DNA of 64,000 bases, taken from assembly GCF_963678635.1 (NCBI RefSeq), contig NC_087062.1:18215789-18279788 (forward strand), given 5' to 3'. This document shows positions 12,971-23,650 of the stretch, one piece after another. This DNA is from Symsagittifera roscoffensis (taxonomy: Eukaryota; Xenacoelomorpha; Acoela; Convolutidae). The stretch's first letter is position 1. Every line of letters starts with the position of its first letter. The position numbers and the translations under genes are program-made. The notes under the pieces were generated by a model. It saw only the letters and a program-made list of their open reading frames with translations, was not told the DNA's origin and did no database searches.

Positions 12971-13315
12971 TTGCCGCACTCACAACCTTCACAGAATATA
13001 AAATTTGGAGCCAATATTGTAGCAAAAGTATCCTTGAACAAGAACAATGGCCAACTCGGTAATAAGCTCAAAAGCATGGATCCTTGTCACTTGGCGCTTC
13101 ACTCAGAGAAGTCAACCTTTATCTCACTACTCGATCAATACGAACGAATAGTTGCGAATGCACGTAGTCTCGCTCTAACTTACGAAATTGAATGGCACAA
13201 TATTTGCAACTTCAGTACAAATTTTAAGGTTAAGAACAATTTCTCAATCTTAATAGATCTCAACAACAAGTTCTTCACTGACACAATCAATCGTCACTCT
13301 CCTCAAAGAATCTAG
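12971..13315 (+). pseudogene. Unknown 3' ORF of retroelement copy B
   Basis: A 114-codon open frame between the RNase H region and the 3' LTR-like segment. The stretch before it (12470-12970) is full of stops. No integrase motif was recognised, so this may be the end of pol or an additional 3' gene. Also present in copy A (692-1010, minus) and shortened in copy C. Confidence 0.4.
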
Positions 13316-13399
13316 GAGATTCTCCAACCATCCTTCAGAAAAAAAATTTTGATTTTAAAAACTTCCTGAGCGCCGGATAAATATATAAAAAAAACTTAA

Positions 13400-13735
13400 T
13401 GTTTACTTTGATATTTATCGCTGTAAATTATTTAGAACTAACCAATCATGATCCATTACGAAAACTTATGTTATTTTGTAAAACTGAAACTACTAATAGT
13501 TTCAGCCAGAGAAAAAATACTTCGGCTTAGAAATCAGTTGTCTCTTTCTCTCTTCTAATCTCGCAAGTAAACCATTATATATTAGATCTATTGAGACTAG
13601 AAAATATAACAATAAGATTAAGATCGGTGTTAAACTAAGAAGTTGCACGAATCTATCCGGCCGAAAATTAGATAGCTTGACGATCAGACAGTATTCTTTA
13701 TCCGAAATTGCTCTATGAGAAGGTCACCTGGACCA
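13400..13735 (+). repeat. 3' LTR-like segment, copy B
   Basis: Counterpart of 8255-8575 in the same element and of 17213-17545 in copy C. The match to copy C is close; the match to its own 5' LTR is much poorer. Confidence 0.6.
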
Positions 13736-14524
13736 AAACTCAATCTTTTTCTAAGATCCGAACTGAACAGATAACTGTATTTTTTCGGACCTCAGTTTCG
13801 AATCTGGAATTTTTTCTGAGTCACTTGTACTTGAGGGCAAAGCTCAGAAATAGAGAAAATTTCTGTCAAGTCTGCAAAACAGCTGTGAAATCTGAAAGAC
13901 TTTTTTGTATTTGTGTATTTTATTATTCTACGCAAATAATAAAAGATTTCAGATGCGATTGAGTCAGATGGGGCTTTTTTAGTCCTGATTCGATTGATTT
14001 TGAACATTTTTATTAAGTTTTCTCAATCTTTCAAACTTTTCATTTTTACGCCAAAACAACTAGCGAACAGAGCGAAAAGCTTCTTACAAAACTATGAACA
14101 ACTCAGATTTTTTCCTCCGAAGAATTGCACTTTTCACGTTCCCAATTGAACGATTGATCAATATATCGATAGAAAACAATAAATAATTTTTCAGTTCAAC
14201 GACATTGATTTTCTGACCTCTCTCGAAGCATGTTTTTTAGTTTTTGAGAAAATTAGCCGAACATTTTTTGAAGCTTTCGAACAAAAATTTGCGTTTTTTT
14301 GGCTGGCGCTTCCCCTCAAAATTAGTATATATTGCTCGCCTTTATATAATTTTAGGGGTTAAAGTAATAATTCGATGTTGTGAATTAGTAGCAAGGAGAA
14401 ACTTTGGATACGAACAATACCCGATACGAACTCTAGGTTACCACCCAGATACAAAAAGAGTTGAAATACCATTGCCATTTTTTTACAACATCATAAAATA
14501 GGTCGAAACCAACTTACCTATTTT

Positions 14525-15250
14525 AGCCATAATACCTAACACAACAGAATCATTTCAAGTGACAATGTATCTACACCACATGGATGATTCATCTATCGCA
14601 TCAGAAAAAAATTTCACAGGAACAGACCCCGACTATTCAGTTGAAGATGACTTAAAAACTGATACAGCTCAAAACTTAGAAACACACTTCTTCATCAAAG
14701 TTGGATTCAGTGTCGTACAGTTTTAATACAAGCCACATACAACGGAGGAGCTCACAAATGGTTTTCAGTGTTACCAACAGAAGTTAAACCAGATTGGAAA
14801 CGTTTTAAGCAAAAATTTTGAAAAAAAATTTGATTCAGAAAGAAACAAACAACATCAAAAAGACTTTTGTACACTACCAAATAAATCAATAACACAACTC
14901 GCCATAAGAATAGAAACACTAGTACAGAAAGCTGATTTTTGATTGCACGTGGTTGCAAAAACACAAAATTGACTGAAGTGTTAATGGTGATTTTATACAA
15001 AAATACAGAAAAGTGGCAGCAGAAAAAAGAACAGCATGCTACATCAGAAAAAAATGGTCGGAAAAACTCATTCATCACTACATCTTCCACTAAAACCAAT
15101 TTTCAAAAAAAACACCAGTTTTCAAAAAATACCTCAAAAAACACCTTTTTTCAAAAGCACCTCTACACTTACCGGACAAAGTAAATAGAGTCCTGGACAT
15201 ACTCGAACGATACACACATATCTCATCATTAAATGGAGAACAACAAACAA
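14525..15250 (+). pseudogene. Gag-like fragments, retroelement copy C
   Basis: Same broken Gag-type region as 10690-11420, with most of the same stops. One A fewer in a homopolymer near 15105 moves the Lys-rich tail into another frame, so the open frame ends at 15184. Confidence 0.5.
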
Positions 15251-15589
15251 AATAAAAGCCATATTATTCATAAACCCAATTATCTTTTCAGCAAAAGGAG
15301 AGATTTAAAAAAAAAGATTACACGACGCGAGATATTTAAATTCACTAATAAATTAGCGGAGTTGCAATACTACAACAGAACCAACACAATTAAAACTCAC
15401 AACACTCACACGGACAATGTCACAGAACAGCTGCATATGGAGAGCGCATATATTCAAATGTCGAAACCAAAATTACGAATTGAACAGACTATTCTATAAA
15501 ATTTCTCTAGGAACAGCAGCTTTTTCCCTATTTATGAGCAAATGTTTAGACTCTAAATTTAGGTAAAAACGTTATCACAAATTTAGACG

Positions 15590-16305
15590 ATGTTTTTCTA
15601 CAATCGCAAAAATATAGAAAAACTTCAAACTTTAAAAAAACAATTCAAAAGTTTTGAAGCAAAAAACGTGAAAGAAGCCTCAGATAAATCACTATTTTCT
15701 GCCCAACCGAATCAAATTTTAGGTCATAAGATTGAAAGAACAACAATAACACTTCTAAAATCAAGAGTAAATGCTATTATGAAACTACAATCATTATGAA
15801 AAAAGAAAAGCCAAGAACCAAGTATTTTTTGGAATGTTAAACTTTTCAAGTAAATATGTTTAAGTGATGCAATTATAACTCAGAGCATTCTATGTTATTT
15901 TAAGTCATCAAAACACTTCTGAGTGGACAATCTAACATCAAAAAAGGTTCAAGAGAGTTCAAGGGAAAGATTTTTTGCGATGTGCGACGCTTATAACTTT
16001 GGAATTGGCGCAGCACTCTGAGTTCAATCAAGAAAAAATAAAACGAAATGAATCTCAGCTTTTTCGATTTTGTGCACATCAAAATTGCGATGCTCTACAC
16101 TTATGAGAAAAAGTACAACTATAATTTGCACACTAACAGAATACGAATTTTTAATTCTTGGATCAGAAAATTCAACAGATCTCTTTACAGATCAGAAATC
16201 TATTATGTTTCTCTTCGCACAAAAGTCAAACCCGAACCATAAGTGAGACAAAACATCAACACGACTGGAATGTAAATATGCATCAAAAATTGACGTCAAT
16301 CGCAA
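15590..16305 (+). pseudogene. RT C-terminal end and RNase H, copy C
   Basis: Counterpart of 11757-12470. The RT-tail frame stops at 15799 where copy B reads on, and the RNase H-like stretch is again split between frames. The catalytic RT region is absent, as in A and B. Confidence 0.6.
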
Positions 16306-16802
16306 CAAAATATACAATTTAGAATTTTTTCGGCTTCATATAGAAAGTCAAAATTACCATTTAAAACTAGATTTAAGAGAAAAAAAACACATTTCAATTT
16401 AGACCATTTTCCTCATGGATAAAACTAATTACACATTTAAAAACAAAAAATCAGATCCAACAAAAATATAAAACCTTCTCATCAAAAAAATACAAGATTT
16501 GATAAATGCAGATCTTGCAAGACCATTAGACAAAAACAAAAAATACACAAAAAATAGAGTCATTGAGCTAAAAGACCCTGTTGGCAGTACTATTCCACAA
16601 ACAAATATTCCACTGGCAAAATTATCAAAATCTAGACCCAGTTGTTCCCCAAATGAAATCTTGTCATAAGTACAAAACTAAACCTGCTAAAGGATTTTAG
16701 AAAACAAAACCATTCTTAGATTATTTGAAATTTCATATATACTTCAAAACAAGAAAACTCGACTAAATTCCGACAACGGAATGGCAAATCTTTTGGTATT
16801 GC

Positions 16803-17039
16803 TTGCCGCACTCACAACCCTCACAGAATATAAAATTTGGAGCCAATATTGTAGCAAAAGTATCCTTGAACAAGAACAATGGCCAACTCGGTAATAAGTT
16901 CAAAAGCATGGATCCTTGTCACTTGGCGCTTCACTCAGAGAAGTCAACCTTTATCTCACTACTCGATCAATACGAACGAATAGTTGCGAATGCACGTAGT
17001 CTCGCTCTAACTTTCGAAATTGAATGGCACAAATTTTAA
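16803..17039 (+). pseudogene. Unknown 3' ORF of copy C, shortened
   Basis: Same frame as 12971-13315 for 77 codons, then cut short by a 20-bp deletion between acaa direct repeats, which puts a stop right after the E-W-H motif. Confidence 0.4.
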
Positions 17040-17212
17040 GGTTAAGAACAATTTCTCAATCTTAATAGATCTCAACAACAAGTTCTACACTGACACAATC
17101 AATCGTCACTCTCCTCAAAGAATCTAGGAGATTCTCCAACCATCCTTCAGAAAAAAAATTTTGATTTTAAAAACTTCCTGAGCGCCGGATATATATAAAA
17201 AAAAACTTAATG

Positions 17213-17545
17213 TTTACTTTGATATTTATCGCTGTAAATTATTTAGAACTAACCAATCATGATCCATTACGAAAACTTATGTTATTTTGTAAAGCTGAAA
17301 CTACTAATAGTTTCAGCCAGAGAAAAAATACTTCGGCTTAGAAATCATTTGTCTCTTTCTCTCTTCTAATCTCGCAAGAAAACCATTATATATTAGATCT
17401 ATTGAGACTAGAAAATATAACAATAAGATTAAGATCGGTATTAAACTAAGAAGTTGCACGAATCTATCCGGCCGAAAATTAGATAGCTTGACGATCAGAC
17501 AGTATTCTTTATCCGAAATTGCTCTATGAGAAGGTCACCTGGACC
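17213..17545 (+). repeat. 3' LTR-like segment, copy C
   Basis: Close match to 13400-13735 in the same orientation. No 5' partner exists because the unit is truncated at its left end. Confidence 0.55.
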
Positions 17546-18344
17546 AAAACTCAATCTTTTTCTAAGATCCGAACTGAACAGAGAACTGTATTTTTTCGGA
17601 CCTCAGTTTCGGATCTGGAATTTTTTCTGAGTCACTTGTACTTTAGGGCAAAGCTCAGAAATAGTGAAAATTTCTGTCAAGTCTGCAAAACAGCTGTGAA
17701 ATCTGAAAGACTTTTTTGTATTTGGTATATTTTATTATTCTACGCGAATAAATAAAGACTTCAGATGAGATTGAGTCAGATGGGGCTCTCTTAGTCCTGA
17801 TTCGATTGATTTTGAACATTTTAATAAAGTTTTCTCAATCTTTCAAACTTTTCAATTTTAAGCCAAAACAACTAGCGAACAGAGCGAAAAGCTTCTTACA
17901 AAACTATGAACAACTCAGATTTTGCTCTTGAATTTTCTTTATATATTTTTTCATTTTTGTTGTTTTTTTAATGAAAGTTGAACTCAGTGAAAGTCTCGTA
18001 GCTCCTTCTAACCATCCAAATTAGAAAAAAAAACTTGAAAAAAAATTTTCCTCCGAAGAATTGCACTCTTCACGTTCCCAATTGAACGATTGATCAATAT
18101 ATCGATAGAAAACAATAAATAATTTTTCAGTTCAACGACATTGATTTTCTGACCTCTCTCGAAGCATGTTTTTTAGTTTTTGAGAAAATTAGCCGAACAT
18201 TTTTTGAAGCTTTCGAACAAAAATTTGCGTTTTTTTTGGCTGGCGCTCCCCCTCAAAGTTAGTATATATTGGTCGCCTTTATATAATTTTAGGGGTTAAA
18301 GTAATAGTTCGATGTTGTGAATTAGTAGCAAGGAGAACCTTTGG

Positions 18345-20538
18345 ATGATCATGGGGTCCATCCTTGTGGAATGCATTTACTTTTTAACGCCGCTCTTGGT
18401 TGTGAGATTGGTAATGACGCTCAATTCAAACTATGTCTGGTCTGTGTCTTAAATTTGTGTGATCCATTTTTTCCAATGAAACAGTTTGATTTTGCGAGCA
18501 TATTTACACGAGTTTATTTAAGTTACAATTTAGTTGAACATCCAATGACTCTGCTGATGTTCAGAATCCTGATGTATGTCATCAAACATATCCTTCGTTA
18601 GCAAAATATATTTAAACTCTACGAAAAAAAAGATGAAATATTGCAAATTGTTGCAGATTGAAGGGCTGCTTGGCCGATGGCAAGGAGCATTTTTCTAATT
18701 GCAACAACAAAAGGCTCTAATTGTGCGCGTTTCGAGAGTGTTTAGCTGGTGGACCAAGAAGTCGGCTGGAGATCCCATTGCATGCATAATCCGATTAGCC
18801 CACATCCAAATGGGCTTAATTGAGTTAGGCCTGGTTGAACAGCAGACAATGGGTTCGATCACAAAGAGGGAGAAAGGGTCGTGATTGGATTGCTCTCGGG
18901 CTATTTTGCAAACGATTGGCCCCGATTTATTCAAAAATATAATAATTTGCAATTTTTATTTTCTATTCTTATATATTTTTTCTTTATTGAATACTCATAC
19001 GGCTCTGGACTAAACTAATTTTTTTTTCTGATTTTCTTTTTTTTCTGGGGTTTAATTTTTTATTCTTTTTATAAAATATTTTTTAATCTATTTTTTGTCT
19101 AATCTTCCTTTTTCTGCGAGTTATTCAGATGAATGACTGTCCAGTGGACGGAAGCTTCTCGAATTTGTTCGCTCAATTCTATTTTTACCAAATAATTGCA
19201 AAAAAAATTGAAAAATTAAGCTTTTATTCATCTGGAGGCTCAAATTCCAGTGTATTTGTAGTGCACATATAGTTTTCACTAAAACTTTGGTTCCGATTTT
19301 ATTTCGATTTCAAATTTTGTTGCAATGTTCAAGGTTCCTAATTTGTCAATTTGTATTCTGGAAATATGTAAGTTACAAGCTAAATGGTAGAAATATGATA
19401 ATTCACTGCAAAGTATAGAGACCGATTTTACATATATTCATCATAATTTCAACACCTAAATCCCAAGTGATTGGAACTAAATGGGCGCATCGTGTGACAA
19501 TTTTATTTTTACGATCCCAGAACAGGGATTATTCTGCTCTTTAAGGGCCGTTTATGGCTAATTAGTGTCAACTCTTTTAGTGTACAATACCTAATTGGGA
19601 ACGGGATCCCACTGCCTGGGGAAAAACTTGGAGAGCCTTTTATAAAATACCACAAACAATAACTGTGAATGTTTGATTGTTCACTTCATAAGACTGGAGG
19701 GTTTTACTTGAAAGGTGATCAAACGACGGATTTGAATGGATTTGAAGGGAAAATTAAGCAGCTGCAGAAGTATCACCGACAAGCTATTAACGCATTTACA
19801 CTATAGAGTCAATTTAAGAGCAATAATAAAATTTTTAGCTATCAACATATAACAAATTTTGAATTTCGAGTAATATTGATGGTGATCGATCAGGGTCACA
19901 ATCACTTATCCTTGCAAAATAAACTTTTAACTAAGTTCCAACAATTTTTGTGTTCGGGTGTGTTTTAGTTTTTTTATCTTTTTTTTTATTTCCACGAAAA
20001 AAAGGTGCCACAAATAATCATCAGAATGGGTCGAGTGATATATCGTATTGAAGCCTTTTCAGTTGTAATTCCAACGACTTTAATAAATTCCTAAAATTTT
20101 TTCTCAATGATGAGAAAAACCGGTTTGAATTTTTTGAATTTTCGTCTAATTTCGATCTAATAAGGTGAGCGTGCAGGCTTACATTGGTTATTTATGCTTA
20201 TTTTAAGCCGTAAAAACTTAGTTATAGTAAAATTAGTTTTTGGAGTTGTTGGCAAAGTTTTGGGAATCAAAAACTGCAAAAAAAATTCAAAACTTTTAAA
20301 ATTTTGAAAATTTTTTAAAAATTGTTTTAACGATTTTTTTCTTTTTTCTTATCATTTTTCGATAAAAACTGTTTTCCAATTGGCCTATCTTACTATTACT
20401 GTAGAATATGCTTAAAGTCTAATTTTTTTTTCATATCTTTCTATCACACCACTTAAAAAAACACTAGTTAGAAAAATATGTTTTTTTTGTATTTTTTTAA
20501 ATACTATGATCGGAACATTCTGTGCTACTTGAACAGTA
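18345..20538. other. Unique intergenic stretch upstream of COE
   Basis: No convincing gene. 18640-18960 is less AT-rich than its surroundings and holds homeodomain-like TAAT words (for example cataatccgattagccc near 18786), which could mark a regulatory element. 19975-20130 is a diverged, partial match to 25380-25530 of the downstream tandem unit, around the shared words ccacaaataatcat and aatgggtcgagtgatatat. The rest shows nothing recognisable. Confidence 0.4.
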
Positions 20539-21124
20539 ACCGTTATTCATTCGGGACACAGAAAACTCATATTTTGTAATGGCGACTCGAGTCATACTGG
20601 AATATCTCTTAACATGATACATCTCTCATCCCCATATGACGCTTATGTGTAGTACCTAGACTAGAGTTCAAAGGTGAGTCAAATCCAAAATCCCTTCTCA
20701 ATTTTTGTGATCGATCGGAAGACGACATATCATATTCTTGAATGTTCCCACTGTCAAAGCCCTAAATGTTCCGTCTGTCATTTAGAGTATCTACCACTGT
20801 TCTATATGACTGCCCTTTATAGTATAGTATCAGCCGTAGTTTTAGAAAAAGCATGCTTGATGTTTTAGAAAAATCACTCACTTTCTTCTTAAACCTTTCC
20901 CCCACAATAGTTGTCAAGAACAACGATATTTTTTCTCATCTAATACCAAACTATTTTGAATTAATAAGACGCCTCTGTTACTTTTTAAGACCATTTTATC
21001 CACGGGGGAAAGAACCAACACAAGAGCTGTACAACTCATCACGGCGAACCGCTGTTGTGCCCCTGTTTAAGAACTGCATGCATTTTTTTGGTTATATTTC
21101 TGGGCTGGGTAATGTTGCTTCACC

Positions 21125-21232
21125 CTCAAGCAACGAGCACGGATCATGGTGGGCCTCAAACGAACATCCGACTTTTCGATTGAGAGGCGGAGACGTAACC
21201 ACTTCACCATCGCTCCCCCAAAATGTTAAATT
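21125..21232 (-). repeat. tRNA-derived SINE-like segment
   Basis: On the minus strand the sequence has a Pol III A-box-like word TGGTGAAGTGG (21199-21209) followed about 33 bp on by a B-box-like GTTCGTTTG (21157-21165). An acceptor-like GGGGGAGCG precedes the A box. It looks like the head of a tRNA-derived SINE rather than a functional tRNA, since the cloverleaf stems are imperfect. The 127-codon plus-strand frame here (20853-21236) overlaps it and is probably incidental. Confidence 0.4.
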
Positions 21233-22269
21233 TTAAGCAGTTTTATTACCCTTTGAAAAATCCTTTGAAAAACTATTAGCCACACACGGTACCCTTACAA
21301 GTCGCACATTGATTGGCAAGTTGGCAATTTTCAAATCCCCATTATTTTACATAAAATAGATGTAGGTAATCTGTCTTTTTATTTTTGAGTGTAAGAAATC
21401 CAAATGCTTTAGATGTTAAAATTTTTGCAAGCTTACCCCCCCCCCCCCCACTAAATCCGCTGGTGAACCACGGGTAATTCAAAAGTCGCAACAAATTTTC
21501 ACTAAAAGAAACCACCACAGGCAATATTATTCCGTCACCTTCTTTGAAAGACAGAACAACAAGAAATTTACCTAGAGATAACACTCGTAGAAAGCCAAGA
21601 AATATATGCCAGCCACCAAATAGACACTACCAGTGAATGAAGTAATCGATTCGAAAAATTACTCAGAGTAACAAATGGCGCCTAATCGATAACTATGGTC
21701 TACAAAAAATACATCAAAAGTATCAATTTACGAATATGTTTTTATCAGTTGCTCAAGAACATAAATATTTCGAAATTTTTAGTTCCAATTTGATGTAAAA
21801 ATGAAAATAATTGGAACCCAAATGTTCATAGCGGATATCCTAAACTAGTGCAAGTAGGACAAGGGGTTCCGAAAAGCTAGCAGCAAATTATGGGCAATTC
21901 ATTAAATAATAACCTCCGCCTCTGAAATACAAAGTGAGCTAAAAGAGAATCAATTACTCATTGTTTTTGCGGTTTCTTCCCAATATGGTCCATCCAGCAA
22001 ACTAAACTTTCTCAAAAATAAAACTCGGTGAGGCGGCTTTTGAGCGGGATTTCGACTAGGATTATGCATAATGAGCAATGGCTTATCTTTTTTGAATCTT
22101 GATATATCTTTATATTTCGTGGTAGGAACCAAAACTAGTTGATTTTACGCATTCCGGGGATGTCAAAAATCAATAAACTTTTGCTCTGGTACTTTTACTA
22201 AGCATCATAAAGAAAGCTGAAAAAAAACTAGAACTTGTAGGAATTTACTCCAGTAACTTGCACAAAATG

Positions 22270-22804
22270 AACAACACTGCTCGTATCAAGGCGAAGCCCT
22301 GAATGTTCCGATTGCCTTTTAAGGTTTTTATGGAGCAGTAATAACATTAAAAAATTAAATGTAATAAAATTTAAAAAAAAATTATTTTTTTTTAATTTGA
22401 AATTTTTTATGAAAATCATCCCCCCACACGCCATTTAAAGTACAAAAAGTTTCATTTAGCTCCCTGTAACCAATCAATTATGGCAAATAAGCTTCTTTTA
22501 ACCAATTTGGAACGGTTTTAAGACGGATTAACTCTCCGCTTACGCGTTAATAGCGCGAAATATATCGCGCGTTAATTGTCCCAAATTGGCCAAAATGGCA
22601 ATCTTTAAACCCTCATAACTTTACAAAAAATGATCACAGGTGAAATATCTTTTAAAATTTGAGCTCAGGACAACAAAACCTTTTGAATTATATAAAAAAA
22701 ATTCCGTCAAAAATGGCTAGTTAAAAATTCAAAATTTGTCTGAAGAAAAAAAAACCCACCCGAGCACAAATATTCCGTTACTTTCGTATCGAACGTCGAA
22801 ACAA
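22270..22804 (+). repeat. Dispersed hairpin repeat, instance 1
   Basis: About 0.53 kb. It opens with aca-actgctcgtatca and a hairpin core (here caaggcgaagccctg, with one stem mismatch). In the middle is a palindromic cgcgttaatagcgcg / cgcgcgttaa block, and it closes with tattccgttactttcg and an inverted ttccgac/gtcg end. It is followed head-to-tail by instance 2. No coding content; probably a non-autonomous mobile element or satellite-derived repeat. Confidence 0.75.
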
Positions 22805-23340
22805 CAAGACTGCTCGTATCAGGGCGAAGCCCTGAATGTTCCGACTGCCTTTTAAGGTTCATGGAGCAGTAATAACATAAAAAATTTCAATGAAATAAAA
22901 CATAATGAAATTTTTTTTTCTTCTAAAACTTGAAATTTTTTTAATGGAAATCATCCCCCCACACGCCACATAAAGTACAAAAGGACAGATTTTGCTCCTT
23001 GTAACAAACCATTTATGGCAAATAAGCTTCTTTTAACCAATTTGAAACGATTTCTAAGACGGATTAACTCTCCGCTTACGCGTTAATAGCGCAAATTATA
23101 TCGCGCGTTAATTGTCCCAAATTGGTCAAAATGGCAATCTTTAAACCCCCGTAACTTTACAAAAAATGATCACAGGTGAAATATATTTTCAATTTTGAGC
23201 TCAAGACAACAATACCTTTCGAAAGATATTAAAAAAATCCGTCAAAAATGGCTAGTTAAAAAGTCGACATTTGTCTGAAGAAAAAAAAACCCACTCCGAG
23301 CACAAATATTCCGTTACTTTCGTATCAAAAGTCGGAACAA
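22804..23340 (+). repeat. Dispersed hairpin repeat, instance 2
   Basis: Direct tandem neighbour of instance 1, with a perfect hairpin core cagggcgaagccctg at 22820-22834 and terminal gtcggaaca. Intact at both ends. Confidence 0.75.
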
Positions 23341-23401
23341 GTAGCCAAATACAAAAACGCAAGAAAATGCGACGAACAAAATTCACATTGATTATGACAT
23401 C

Positions 23402-23650
23402 CAGGGATTTAGGTGGGGGAGAGTCTACCTCCCCCTCAGGAATTCGACTCCTCAGGGAATCGGTCCCCCCTTTGTACTATTTTTAGATGCCAATTTTGGC
23501 TGATGGACCCACAAATTTTCTAACGGCGCCTTAGGGGCCAATTTATACTAATTTTGAGTGGTGAGCGCGCGCCGAAAAAAAACGAGAATTTTATGAAATT
23601 TTTTGGTCCTAAAAACACCTTCTTTGGCCTGTTTTTGAATGTTTTATATT
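23402..23650 (+). mobile_element. Decayed hAT-type miniature element, first unit
   Basis: Starts CAGGGATTTAGGTGGGGGAG and shares a run of blocks with the intact element at 30619-31058: a ctcagg...gac stretch, cccccctttg, ccaattttggc, ctaa-ggcgcc and gagcgcgcgcc. The right end and TIR are lost. It is present in both tandem units, so it predates the duplication. Confidence 0.65.

Larger units (their letters stand above)
8021..14007 (+). repeat. Right arm of large inverted repeat
   Basis: Partner of 1-6018 in opposite orientation. It contains retrotransposon copy B read on the plus strand. The loop between the arms is the 200-N gap plus 6219-8020, which is not part of the repeat. The 3' part of this arm (from 10580) is repeated again in direct orientation from 14414. 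Confidence 0.9.
8120..14007 (+). mobile_element. Decayed Ty3/gypsy-like LTR retrotransposon, copy B
   Basis: Most complete plus-strand copy. LTR-like segments at about 8255-8575 and 13400-13735 align with each other, for example around the shared word ccaatcatgatccatta, but are clearly diverged. Inside are an N/Q/H-rich ORF (10282-10548), Gag-like fragments (about 10690-11420), the C-terminal end of reverse transcriptase (11757-11990), an RNase H-like region (about 12070-12470) and an unknown 3' ORF (12971-13315). Exact LTR ends, primer-binding site and target duplications could not be fixed. Copies A and C match B far better than B's two LTRs match each other. Confidence 0.75.
10580..14413 (+). 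repeat. 3.8-kb tandem duplication, first unit
   Basis: Begins at acaatacccgatacgaac and runs through the 3' part of copy B and about 400 bp of flanking sequence (14008-14413). The same sequence restarts at 14414. Because non-element flank is included, this is a segmental duplication. Confidence 0.85.
14414..17830 (+). mobile_element. Truncated retrotransposon, copy C
   Basis: Repeats copy B from position 10580 onward: Gag-like fragments, RT thumb, RNase H, 3' ORF and the 3' LTR-like segment (about 17213-17545). It lacks the 5' LTR and 5' third. Its left end coincides with a tandem-duplication breakpoint, so it arose by DNA duplication together with flanking unique sequence rather than by retrotransposition. 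It has lost 20 bp relative to B near 17035, between short direct repeats of acaa. Confidence 0.8.
14414..18344 (+). repeat. 3.8-kb tandem duplication, second unit
   Basis: Repeats 10580-14413, including the flank up to the tttggat word at 18344, after which it diverges. It carries an extra ~120 bp at about 17924-18044 and a 20-bp deletion near 17035 relative to the first unit. Confidence 0.85.

Noticed and set aside
18341-18601. 86-codon ORF just after the 3.8-kb duplication
   Set aside because: No recognised domain or splice context and no duplicate to test for conservation; likely chance.
20853-21236. 127-codon ORF as a protein-coding gene
   Set aside because: No recognisable domain, overlaps an antisense tRNA-like SINE segment, and its preservation in the second unit is explained by the recent duplication.
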